Below, piece by piece: positions 49,988-58,201 of a DNA stretch of 64,000 bases. The position numbers and the translations under genes are program-made. Numbering within the stretch: position 1 is the stretch's first letter; every line of letters begins with the position of its first letter. The notes under the pieces are model-generated. The model had not been told where the DNA came from and searched no databases. It was given only the letters and a program-made list of their open reading frames with translations. The stretch is from positions 124,001-188,000 of the forward strand of contig NZ_AP023175.1 in the NCBI RefSeq assembly GCF_013426895.1. The letters run 5' to 3'. The stretch is from Paraburkholderia largidicola (lineage in GTDB: Bacteria > Pseudomonadota > Gammaproteobacteria > Burkholderiales > Burkholderiaceae).

Positions 49988-51166
49988 ATGAATACGACAA
50001 TCAAACGTATCGATCCGCGCCGGCCCTTCGTCATCACGGCGGCAGGACTGAAACGCATCACGCTGGGCGCGGAGCATGTCGCGGGCGCATCGAATGATCA
50101 CGCGCTGCATGCGGGCGCGCATGGCCATGCCGCAATCAAGACGCTGCGCACGACGCAGGCGCCGCAACACACGCTGCTCGTCGTTGCGCACAGCGACCGC
50201 GGCGGTCTCGACGATCATGCGCGTCAGGCACTGGCCGCCGCCGCACTGATCGCGGACGCGGCGACGCAAGTCGCGTTGCTGGTGCTCGGAGAACTGAAAG
50301 ACGACGCCGCCGCGCTCGGTGCGGACAAGGTGATCGAGTTGCCGTCGTTCGATCGCCGCACGTTTGCGCCCGAAAGCGAAGTGCAAGCCGTCGCGGCGTG
50401 CGTCGCGCAACTCGCGCCCGCGCACATTTTCATGCCCGACAACGCAACGGGCGACGGCGATCTTGGCCGGCGTTACGCGGCACTCGCGGGCGCAAGCGTC
50501 GCGACGCATGTGGTGCAGATCGATTCGAAGCAGGTGTCGACGTATGCGCAAGCAAAGAAGGCCTACGCGACGCGCACGCTGCCCGACGTGATTCTGCTTG
50601 CGGCAGGCGCAGTCGATACGCGGCTGCCATTTATCGGCGCTGGCGAGCGGCTTGAACTCACGGCGTTCGCACAAACGAAGGAGACGTCGAGCGGCGCATA
50701 CCGTGATCTGGGCATCGAGGAAATCGACGCCGCGCAGGTCGCGCTGGAAGAGGCGGACTTCATCGTGTCGGCGGGCAACGGCGTAACGGATGTCGCCGCG
50801 TTCGAGAAGCTCGCCAGCACGTTCGGCGCGGCAATCGGCGCGAGCCGTGTCGCCGTCGACAACGGCATGTTCACGCGCGACAAGCAGATCGGCGCGACGG
50901 GCAAGACCGTCGAGGCGAGCGTCTATATCGCGTTCGGCATTTCGGGCGCGGTGCAGCACTTGCAGGGCATCAAGGATTGCCGCCACGTGATCGCGGTGAA
51001 TCTGGACGGCAGCGCACCCATCGTCAAGCGCGCGAACCTGACGATCATCGGCGATACGCAGGCGACCATCGCGTCGCTGATCGACGAGATCGACCGGGCG
51101 CGTTCGGGTCGTGGCGCGGCTGCCGCGCCTGTTGTAAAGCAGATCGTCGAAGGAGTCGCCGCATGA
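49988..51166 (+). CDS. etfA: electron transfer flavoprotein alpha subunit (FixB-like)
   Basis: 392 residues, longer than housekeeping EtfA because of a ~75-residue N-terminal extension. The FAD-binding C-terminal domain is intact: VSAGNGVTDVAAFEKLASTFGAAIGASRVAVDNG, QIGATGKTVEASVYIAFGISGAVQHLQGIKDCRHVIAVNLD. Accepts electrons from the dimethylglycine demethylation system with EtfB. Its TGA overlaps the etfB ATG. Dedicated to this cluster by position. Confidence 0.93.
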   Translation: MNTTIKRIDPRRPFVITAAGLKRITLGAEHVAGASNDHALHAGAHGHAAIKTLRTTQAPQHTLLVVAHSDRGGLDDHARQALAAAALIADAATQVALLVLGELKDDAAALGADKVIELPSFDRRTFAPESEVQAVAACVAQLAPAHIFMPDNATGDGDLGRRYAALAGASVATHVVQIDSKQVSTYAQAKKAYATRTLPDVILLAAGAVDTRLPFIGAGERLELTAFAQTKETSSGAYRDLGIEEIDAAQVALEEADFIVSAGNGVTDVAAFEKLASTFGAAIGASRVAVDNGMFTRDKQIGATGKTVEASVYIAFGISGAVQHLQGIKDCRHVIAVNLDGSAPIVKRANLTIIGDTQATIASLIDEIDRARSGRGAAAAPVVKQIVEGVAA

Positions 51167-51942
51167 ACGGCAAGCTCGAAAAAATCGCGGTGCTCGTGTC
51201 GGTCGGCAAGCATCCTGTCAGCGGCGTCGCGCGCTATAGCCGCAATGATGCCGCCGCGCTGGAAATCGGCCGTCAACTGTCGAGCCAGCACGCCGCGCGA
51301 CTCGACGTGCTGCATGCGGGCGATCCGGGTAATCCCGCACTCGAAGAGTATCTGGCGCTCGGCGCCGAGCGGGTCGAAGTGCTGACCTGCGCGGACAACG
51401 GCGATGCCGTCAGCCTGCTCGCGGCCCGGCTCAAAGGCTATGACCTCGTGCTGACGGGCACCTGTGCCGAAGGCGCGTTCGACAGCGGCATGCTGCCTTA
51501 CCGGCTCGCGGACGCGCTGCAAGTCCCGCTCGTCGGCACGGCCGTCGAGGTGTCGATTGCAGGCGGGCGCGCGACGGTGCGGCAATTCTTGCCGAAGGGC
51601 GTGCGCCGCCGCGTCGAGGTCGCGCTGCCCGCCGTCGTCGCCGTGCATCCGCTCGCGACCGTGACGCCGCGCTATGCGTATGCGCGGCTGCGCGCCGGCG
51701 CGATCGCGCCGCAGCGCGTGGAGGCGGGCGCCGATGCGGAAGCAGCGCAATGGACGCTCGCGCCCGTCACGCGCAAGCCGGTCCGGCTGGCCGCCGCCGA
51801 GAAGCGCACGGGCCATGCCCGCATGCTGTCCGCGACCACCACGGAAAGCCGCGGCGGCAGCGTCGTAATTGAAGGGACTTCGGTCGAAAAAGCACAAGTG
51901 ATACTCGATTATTTGCGCGAGCATCAACTCATCGAATACTGA
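51163..51942 (+). CDS. etfB: electron transfer flavoprotein beta subunit (FixA-like)
   Basis: 259 residues from the ATG at 51163, which overlaps the etfA stop as ATGA with AAGGAG 8 bases upstream. Opens KIAVLVSVGKHPVSGVARYSRNDAAALEIG; YDLVLTGTCAEGAFDSGMLPYRLADALQVPLVGTAVEV matches the EtfB domain with its AMP-binding region. Pairs with EtfA. The frame is open upstream to 50977 inside etfA, which is not used. Confidence 0.93.
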   Translation: MNGKLEKIAVLVSVGKHPVSGVARYSRNDAAALEIGRQLSSQHAARLDVLHAGDPGNPALEEYLALGAERVEVLTCADNGDAVSLLAARLKGYDLVLTGTCAEGAFDSGMLPYRLADALQVPLVGTAVEVSIAGGRATVRQFLPKGVRRRVEVALPAVVAVHPLATVTPRYAYARLRAGAIAPQRVEAGADAEAAQWTLAPVTRKPVRLAAAEKRTGHARMLSATTTESRGGSVVIEGTSVEKAQVILDYLREHQLIEY

Positions 51943-51983
51943 TTTTGCGCCGCACCCACACGGCCTCGGAACCCGGAGCACAC

Positions 51984-53264
51984 ATGAAAGTATCGGCAGA
52001 CATTCGCGCGCTGGTGGACCGGCGCAAGAAGGGTTACAGCCTCGAAGCACCGTTTTATCTGAGCGAAGACGTTTTCGCGCTCGATATGGACGCGATTTTC
52101 CGTCAACACTGGATTCAGGTCGCCGTCGAGCCGGACGTTCCGGAGCCGGGCGATTACGTGACCGTCGAACTGGGCAACGATTCGATCCTGATCGTGCGCG
52201 ACGACGATATGCAGGTGCGCGCATTCCACAATGTGTGCCGCCATCGCGGCGCACGCCTTTGCAACGAGGAGAAGGGCTCCGTCGGCAATATCGTGTGCCC
52301 GTATCACAGCTGGACGTACAACCTGTCGGGCGACCTGATGTTCGCCGAGCACATGGGCGAGAAGTTCGACCGCTGCAAGCACAGCCTGAAGAGCGTGCAT
52401 GTCGAGAATCTCGCCGGGCTGATTTTCGTGTGCCTCGCGGAAAAGCCGCCCGTCGATTTCGCCGTGATGCGCGCCGCAATGGAGCCGTATCTGCTGCCGC
52501 ACGATCTGCCGAACTGCAAGATTGCCGCGCAGATCGACATCATCGAGAAAGGCAACTGGAAGCTCACGATGGAGAACAACCGCGAGTGCTACCACTGCGT
52601 CGCGAACCATCCCGAGCTGACCATTTCGCTCTATGAATACGGCTTCGGCTATCAGCGTTCGCCGGCGAACGCGGAAGGCATGGATGCATTCGAGCGCACC
52701 TGCATCGAGCGCGCGAAGCAGTGGGAAGAGATGGACCTGCCTTCGGTCGAAATCGACCGGCTGTCGGATGTGACGGGTTTTCGCACGCAGCGTTTGCCGC
52801 TGGATCGCAGCGGCGAGTCGCAGACACTCGACGCGAAGGTCGCATCGAAGAAGTTGCTCGGCGAATTCGAGCAGGCCGACCTGGGCGGGCTGTCGTTCTG
52901 GACGCAGCCGAATTCGTGGCATCACTTCATGAGCGATCACATCGTGACGTTCTCGGTGATTCCGCTGTCGGCGGGCGAAACGCTGGTGCGCACGAAGTGG
53001 CTCGTCCACAAGGACGCGGTGGAAGGCGTTGATTACGACGTGGCCAATCTCACGGCCGTGTGGAACGCGACCAACGACCAGGACCGCGCGCTCGTCGAGT
53101 TTTCGCAGCGCGGCGCGTCGAGCAGCGCGTACGAGCCGGGTCCGTATTCGCCGTACACGGAAGGGCTGGTCGAGAAGTTCAGCGACTGGTATGTGCAGCG
53201 TTTGGCCGCGCATGTCGAGAGCCCGGTGGCGGAGCAACGCACGATCAACATCAAGGCCGTTTAA
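51984..53264 (+). CDS. gbcA: glycine betaine monooxygenase, Rieske oxygenase component
   Basis: Hydroxylates glycine betaine, giving dimethylglycine and formaldehyde. 426 residues from the ATG at 51984 (CCCGGAGCACAC upstream). Rieske ligands are C85, H87, C105 and H108 (NVCRHRGARLC... VCPYHSW). The mononuclear iron site lies in ENNRECYHCVANHPELT. Works with the reductase encoded 52 bases downstream (gbcB). Transcribed with the dgc-etf genes; here gbcA and gbcB are in tandem. Confidence 0.95.
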   Translation: MKVSADIRALVDRRKKGYSLEAPFYLSEDVFALDMDAIFRQHWIQVAVEPDVPEPGDYVTVELGNDSILIVRDDDMQVRAFHNVCRHRGARLCNEEKGSVGNIVCPYHSWTYNLSGDLMFAEHMGEKFDRCKHSLKSVHVENLAGLIFVCLAEKPPVDFAVMRAAMEPYLLPHDLPNCKIAAQIDIIEKGNWKLTMENNRECYHCVANHPELTISLYEYGFGYQRSPANAEGMDAFERTCIERAKQWEEMDLPSVEIDRLSDVTGFRTQRLPLDRSGESQTLDAKVASKKLLGEFEQADLGGLSFWTQPNSWHHFMSDHIVTFSVIPLSAGETLVRTKWLVHKDAVEGVDYDVANLTAVWNATNDQDRALVEFSQRGASSSAYEPGPYSPYTEGLVEKFSDWYVQRLAAHVESPVAEQRTINIKAV

Positions 53265-53316
53265 GGCCGGCTGCAGATAAAACCAACCGGATGCCTGGCG
53301 GCAAGTGGAGCAAGCA

Positions 53317-54471
53317 ATGATGCGCGATGCAGCAACCTTCGGACCCGTCGAAAGCCGCGTGACGAAGCCCGAATTCTGGAGTGCGTTGCCGGCGCGCTGG
53401 ACGAGCGATGTCGAGGAGACGCTGGTTTGCTGCCAGGTTCGTCAGGAAACGCACGACGTGAAGAGTTTTTTCTTCCGTTCGCCGGAAGGCCGTGCGTTCG
53501 TGTTCGAGCCGGGGCAGTTCATCACGCTGGAGCTGGAGATCGACGGCGAGACGATCAATCGCTGCTACACGATCTCGTCGTCGCCGACGCGGCCGCATAC
53601 GATTTCGATCACGGTGAAGCGTGTGCCGGGCGGCAAGGTGTCGAACTGGCTGCACGACAACCTGCAGGCGGGTGCGCGCGTGCGCGTGCTGGGACCCGCG
53701 GGCGAGTTTACGTGTGCTCGCCATCCGGCGCGGAAGTATCTGTTTTTGTCGGCGGGATCTGGCATTACGCCGTTGATGTCGATGAGCCGCGCGCATCACG
53801 AGTTGAGCGAGGATCGCGATATCGTGTTTGTGCATAGCGCTCGCACGCCCGACGATATTATTTTCTCGCGGGAGCTTGATCTGATTGCTTCTAATCAGGT
53901 GAATTTCAGGACTTCGTTTGTTTGTGAGCGGGTTGGGAGTCGCACTAACTGGCCGGGTGTTACCGGGTTCTTGACGCTGCCGCTGCTGAAGCTGATTGCG
54001 CCGGATTTTATGGAGCGCGAGATCTTTACCTGCGGTCCGGCGCCTTATATGCAGGCTGTGCGGAATCTGCTTGATGAGGCTGGGTTTGATCGCAAGCAGT
54101 ATCACGAAGAGAGTTTTTCGTTCGAGACGTTGATCGAGAATGAGCCTGCGGTTGCGGCGGAAGTGCTTGAGGCCGAAGAGAAGGCTAATGGTGCTGCAAA
54201 TGGCGCGCAAATGTTCTCGGTGAGCTTTTCGCGCAGCAACCGGTCGATTGAATGCGGTTCCTCGCAGCATGTTCTGGATGCGGCCCGTCAGGCCGGAGTT
54301 CGTCTGGCTGCTTCATGTACACAAGGGATGTGCGGCACCTGCAAGGTGAAGCTTGTTTCCGGGCAGGTCGATATGAAGCATAACGGTGGAATTCGGCAGC
54401 GGGAGATCGATCAGGGGATGGTGTTGTTGTGCTGTAGTAAGCCTTTGAGTGATCTCGTGGTGGACAAGTGA
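53317..54471 (+). CDS. gbcB: glycine betaine monooxygenase, reductase component
   Basis: 384 residues from the ATG at 53317, chosen for GGAG 6 bases upstream; GTG 53305 and ATG 53320 are alternatives. FAD domain (FEPGQFITLEL, RCYTISSSPTRPH), NAD domain (FLSAGSGITPLMSMSR, TCGPAPYMQAVRNLL), then a C-terminal plant-type [2Fe-2S] ferredoxin with CTQGMCGTCKVKL and a later Cys. Passes electrons from NAD(P)H to GbcA. The 3' half shows lower GC at third positions than the 5' half. Element C begins right at its stop. Confidence 0.94.
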   Translation: MMRDAATFGPVESRVTKPEFWSALPARWTSDVEETLVCCQVRQETHDVKSFFFRSPEGRAFVFEPGQFITLELEIDGETINRCYTISSSPTRPHTISITVKRVPGGKVSNWLHDNLQAGARVRVLGPAGEFTCARHPARKYLFLSAGSGITPLMSMSRAHHELSEDRDIVFVHSARTPDDIIFSRELDLIASNQVNFRTSFVCERVGSRTNWPGVTGFLTLPLLKLIAPDFMEREIFTCGPAPYMQAVRNLLDEAGFDRKQYHEESFSFETLIENEPAVAAEVLEAEEKANGAANGAQMFSVSFSRSNRSIECGSSQHVLDAARQAGVRLAASCTQGMCGTCKVKLVSGQVDMKHNGGIRQREIDQGMVLLCCSKPLSDLVVDK

Positions 54472-54595
54472 TTTTGGTTTTGTCTGTGACGTTGGGTGGT
54501 CCGCTTTGCTTTTCGCTGGCATCCGCGGATTGCTCTTTCACTGGCATCCGCGTGATGTTATTGGTTCGCTAGCGTTGCCCCTGTGCGGGGCGGCA

Positions 54596-54629
54596 CCTAC
54601 TTTTCTTTGCCGCCGCAAAGAAAAGTAGG
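54596..54629. repeat. 15-bp-stem hairpin, left arm of element C
   Basis: CCTACTTTTCTTTGC stem, loop CGCC; identical to the A and B left-arm copies. It may end the gbcB transcript. Confidence 0.95.
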
Positions 54630-55108
54630 CAAAAGAAAGCGGCTCACACCGCCAGTTCTAGTATTTGCCTGAGGGCCCCCACAGGTTCTTACGCTTCACG
54701 CGGCAATGCGCCGATTTGATATTAGCTGCCAACGCTCTAATGAACGCTTCACCCGCTTCGAATACCCGTACTTGAGCCAGCGGCAGCGAATGGTCTATGC
54801 CGCCCAGGTGGCAAACTGTGTGTAGGTTGTCGCGTCGTACACGTTAGCGCTCTTACAAGGTGGGACGCATGCGCTATTCGTCCGAAGTGGGGCGTGTGAA
54901 GCACTTGGGGCCTACACACAGTTTGCCACCTGGGCGGCGATGGATCATCTGGCACGGCATGCTGTAGTTTGGGTGTGCGGAGTGGGTGGGGCGCATTGCG
55001 AGAGCGTTGGCAACGAGCATGAATGACGTGATTACCGTGTGAAGTGTAAGACCCTGTGGGGGCCCTCAGGCGGGAAGAAATGTTGGCGGTGTTAGCCGCT
55101 TTCTTTTG

Positions 55109-55142
55109 CCTACTTTTCTTTGCGGCGGCAAAGAAAAGTAGG
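55109..55142. repeat. 15-bp-stem hairpin, right arm of element C
   Basis: Same stem with loop GGCG; identical to the A and B right-arm copies. Confidence 0.95.
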
Positions 55143-55179
55143 TGCCGCCCCGCACAGGGGCGACGCTTGAAGCACGAAG

Positions 55180-55255
55180 GCAAAACGCGAATGCCAGCGC
55201 AAAACGCGAATGCCAGCGCAAAACGCGGATGCCACCGCAACACGCGAATGCCAGC
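55180..55255. repeat. 19-bp tandem repeat x 4 in the right arm of element C
   Basis: Four units of consensus GCAAAACGCGAATGCCAGC, the first two identical, the third and fourth with two and one changes. The unit is an expansion of the TGGCATCCGCG arm segment found once in A and B. Confidence 0.93.
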
Positions 55256-55475
55256 GCAAAGACAAAAGTACCGAACGGCGCTGCGTGAAACCAGATAACG
55301 AATCACGGATGCCAGAACAAAACCATAAAAACCACCCAGCGTCGCAGACAAAAACAAAAACCCAAAACCATGCGTCGCATACAGACAAGTAAACGTCGCA
55401 AACCCGACCACCTCATGCATTCTGGTTAGCGATTCTAAAGCCACACCGCGGCAAGCGGCCACAAGGAGATCGACC

Positions 55476-56345
55476 ATGAAGCACCTTAAAAAACTGATGT
55501 TATGCGGGGCGCTGCTCGCCGCAATGAGCGCAGTCGGAACAGGCACCGCGGCAGCGGACACCAAACCGACGATCAAGATCGGCTACGTCGAAGGCTGGGA
55601 CGACAGCGTCGCGACATCGAACGTTGCTGCACAGATCATCGAAAAACGCCTCGGCTACCCGGTGCAACTCGTGCCCGTCGCGGCAGGCATCATGTGGCAG
55701 GGCGTAGCGCGCGGCGACCTGGACGCGACGCTCTCGGCGTGGCTGCCCGTCACGCACGGCGCGTACTGGGATCAGTTCAAGGGCAAGGTGCAAGACCTGG
55801 GCGCCAACTTTAATGACGCAAAGATCGGCCTGATCGTCCCCGCCGACGTGCCGGAAAAGAGCATCGCCGACCTGCAGGCGCATAAGGCCGACTTCGGCGG
55901 ACGCATCGTCGGTATCGACGCCGGCGCAGGCGTGATGAAGAAAACCTCGGATGCAATCAAGGCCTACAACCTCGACTATCAGCTGATGCCGAGTTCGGGC
56001 AGCGCAATGACCGCGGAACTCGCGCGCTCGATGAATGCCAATAAACCTGTGATCGTCACAGGCTGGATCCCGCACTGGATGTTTGCCAAGTGGAAGCTGA
56101 AGTTCCTCGAAGACCCGAAGAAGGTGTACGGCGAATCCGAGCACGTGGATAGCGTCATCAATCCGGGCCTCGATACCAAGGCACCGCAAGTAGTCGCGTT
56201 TCTGAAGAAATTTCAATGGAAGCCGGGCGAAATCGACAGCGTCATGCTGGCGACGGAGAACGGCGCCAAGCCTGCCGACGCAGCCGGATCGTGGATAGCC
56301 GCACACGGCGACCGCGTGAACAGCTGGGTAGGCGGAGCACAATGA
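55476..56345 (+). CDS. glycine betaine ABC transporter substrate-binding protein (OpuAC type)
   Basis: 289 residues with a Sec signal peptide (residues 1-27, KKLMLCGALLAAMSAVGTGTAAA before DTKP). OpuAC fold: IKIGYVEGWDDSVATSNVAAQIIEKRLGYPVQLVPV, with the quaternary-amine cage aromatics likely in GIMWQGVA, LSAWLPVTHGAYW and VTGWIPHWMF. Periplasmic. No permease or ATPase gene is adjacent, so it must feed a transporter encoded elsewhere, as orphan BetX/CaiX proteins feed CbcWV in Pseudomonas. It is placed beside the betaine catabolic genes. Confidence 0.92.
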   Translation: MKHLKKLMLCGALLAAMSAVGTGTAAADTKPTIKIGYVEGWDDSVATSNVAAQIIEKRLGYPVQLVPVAAGIMWQGVARGDLDATLSAWLPVTHGAYWDQFKGKVQDLGANFNDAKIGLIVPADVPEKSIADLQAHKADFGGRIVGIDAGAGVMKKTSDAIKAYNLDYQLMPSSGSAMTAELARSMNANKPVIVTGWIPHWMFAKWKLKFLEDPKKVYGESEHVDSVINPGLDTKAPQVVAFLKKFQWKPGEIDSVMLATENGAKPADAAGSWIAAHGDRVNSWVGGAQ

Positions 56346-56487
56346 CCGTCCTTCTTAACGCGTTCTGACGAGCGTTTTGTGGTGATGCCGATGCGCTGCG
56401 CGCGTATCGGCATCGCCGATGTATGTTTCGGTTGTTCGTGTTCCAGCCAGCGCGCAGGCTCCTTCTTACTACAGATGGAGACTCTGG

Positions 56488-58143
56488 ATGGATCAGGCAA
56501 GACTGCGTACCCGCAGTATCGAAGGCGCTACGGACGGCGCCACGCATGAAGGTCACTCGCTGCAACGCGGGCTGACCTGGAAAGACGCATTCTGGGTGAC
56601 GAGCGGTGTACCCGGCGGCGTGCTGTTTACGATCGGCGGCGTGTCGGCGACGATCGGTCAACCCGCGTGGGCCATATGGGTCGCGGCGATCCTGATGGGC
56701 CTGATTCAAAGCGCGACCTACGCCGAAATTTCAGGGCTTTTCCCGCACAAGTCGGGCGGCGCGTCCGTGTACGGCGCGATGGCCTGGGTGCGCTACAGCA
56801 AGACGATCGCGCCTGTTTCCGTATGGTGCAACTGGCTCGCCTGGTCGCCGATGCTCGCATTGGGCACGGGTCTCGCCGCCAATTACGCGCTCTCCAGTCT
56901 CTATGCGCCCGATGCCGCGATCAACACCTGGCGCCTGACACTGGTCGATCTCAGCTTCATCAAGCAAGGGCTTTCGCTGCGCATCAACGCGACGTTCATC
57001 ATCGCGGCGATCTTTTTGCTGATCACATTCAAGTTGCAGCATAGCGGCGCGTCGAAAGCCGCGAAGACGCAGCGCATTCTCGGCATAGCATCGCTTGCGC
57101 CGTTGCTGATCGTCGGTATCGTGCCGTTCGTGACGGGCGATGTGCCTGCGGCGCATCTATGGCCGCTGCTGCCGCTCGGACACGATGCGCAAGGCAACGT
57201 GACGGCATCGACGTTCGGCTCGTGGAATGGCGCGGGCATCACGATGGCGTTCGGCGCGATGTTCATGGCGGGCTGGGCCGCGTACGGCTTCGAGACGGCC
57301 GTCTGCTACACGCGCGAGTTCCGCGATCCACGCAGCGACACGGTGAAAGCCATCTTCTGGTCAGGCATGGCGTGTCTGGTCGTGATGACGCTGGTGCCGC
57401 TCGCGTTTCAGGGCGTATTGGGCACGAAGGGCATGCTCGATCCAAAGATCGCCGACGGCACGGGCGTGGCAGCCGCCATGGCGCATATGGTCGGCGGCGG
57501 CGCGCTCGTGTTCGACGTGGTCGTCGTCATGCTGATGCTGACCATTCTGCTGATCGTGATGACTTCGATGATGGGCTCGTCGCGCACGCTGTATCAGGCA
57601 TCCGTCGACGGCTGGTTGCCGAAGTATCTGGCGCACGTCAACGAGCACGGCTCGCCGACGCGCGCGATGTGGACCGACCTCGGCTTCAATCTGATCCTGC
57701 TGCTGATGTCGGACTACATGACGGTGCTGTCGATTTCGAACGTCTGCTACATGATCTTCGTGTTCCTGAATCTGCAATCGGGCTGGATTCACCGGCTGGA
57801 TCGCGCGGATGCGGACCGACCGTTCCGTTGCCCGGCATGGCTGCTGGCCGCGGGCGCGCTGTGCGGCTATCTGGATCTCGCGTTCATCGGCGCGGGCGCG
57901 GACATGCAGGGTGTGGGAACGATGCGCAATGGCCTGATCGCGATGCTGCTGATCGTGCCCGTGTTCATGTTCCGCCATTACGTGCAGGATCGAGGGCGTT
58001 TCCCGGCACGCATGCAACAGGATATGGAGTGGAAAGGCGGATTGCGGCCCGCTGGACTGCGTGGTTTGCTGCCGTATGGGGCGTTGCTGCTAGCCGTGTT
58101 CGTCGTATGGTTCTCGCACTATCTGGCGAAGCCGTTTCTTTGA
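56488..58143 (+). CDS. APC-family amino acid/amine permease
   Basis: 551 residues from the ATG at 56488 (GGAG 7 bases upstream). Twelve or more hydrophobic segments of the APC superfamily: SGVPGGVLFTIGGVSATIG at segment 1, EISGLFPHKSGGASVYGAMAW at segment 2, and GWAAYGFETAVCYTREFRDPRSDTVKAIFWSG in the middle. Placed between a betaine binding protein and purU, so cargo may be betaine, dimethylglycine, sarcosine or an amino acid; the sequence does not decide. A bidirectional-looking terminator follows. Confidence 0.88.
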   Translation: MDQARLRTRSIEGATDGATHEGHSLQRGLTWKDAFWVTSGVPGGVLFTIGGVSATIGQPAWAIWVAAILMGLIQSATYAEISGLFPHKSGGASVYGAMAWVRYSKTIAPVSVWCNWLAWSPMLALGTGLAANYALSSLYAPDAAINTWRLTLVDLSFIKQGLSLRINATFIIAAIFLLITFKLQHSGASKAAKTQRILGIASLAPLLIVGIVPFVTGDVPAAHLWPLLPLGHDAQGNVTASTFGSWNGAGITMAFGAMFMAGWAAYGFETAVCYTREFRDPRSDTVKAIFWSGMACLVVMTLVPLAFQGVLGTKGMLDPKIADGTGVAAAMAHMVGGGALVFDVVVVMLMLTILLIVMTSMMGSSRTLYQASVDGWLPKYLAHVNEHGSPTRAMWTDLGFNLILLLMSDYMTVLSISNVCYMIFVFLNLQSGWIHRLDRADADRPFRCPAWLLAAGALCGYLDLAFIGAGADMQGVGTMRNGLIAMLLIVPVFMFRHYVQDRGRFPARMQQDMEWKGGLRPAGLRGLLPYGALLLAVFVVWFSHYLAKPFL

Positions 58144-58161
58144 TGGCCGTTGACTGATGCC

Positions 58162-58201
58162 GCCGCCGCGTCTGCCATGCAGCGCGGCGGCTTTTGCTTT
58201 T
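58162..58201 (+). terminator. terminator between convergent APC permease and purU
   Basis: 9-bp stem GCCGCCGCG / CGCGGCGGC, 12-base loop, then TTTTGCTTTT. It overlaps the purU stop, which suits termination of the rightward transcript. Confidence 0.85.

Larger units (their letters stand above)
54475..55369. repeat. long palindromic intergenic element, copy C
   Basis: About 900 bp directly after the gbcB stop. Same plan as copies A and B: inverted outer arms starting TTGTCTGTGACG and ending CGTCGCAGACAAA, GCCCC/GGGGC and 15-bp-stem hairpins in each arm, GGGGGCCCTCAGGC block, inner inverted pair CCGCCCAGGTGGCAAACTG. Same orientation as B. Longer than the others because the right arm holds a 4 x 19-bp expansion. 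A 275-codon minus-strand frame through it is repeat-derived. Confidence 0.92.

Noticed and set aside
48029..50986. 985-codon minus-strand frame opposite dgcB-etfA
   Set aside because: Same shadow composition; dgcB and etfA have clear Fe-S and FAD motifs.
54749..55576. 275-codon minus-strand frame across element C and the start of the betaine binding protein
   Set aside because: Repeat-derived; it overlaps a signal-peptide gene on the plus strand.
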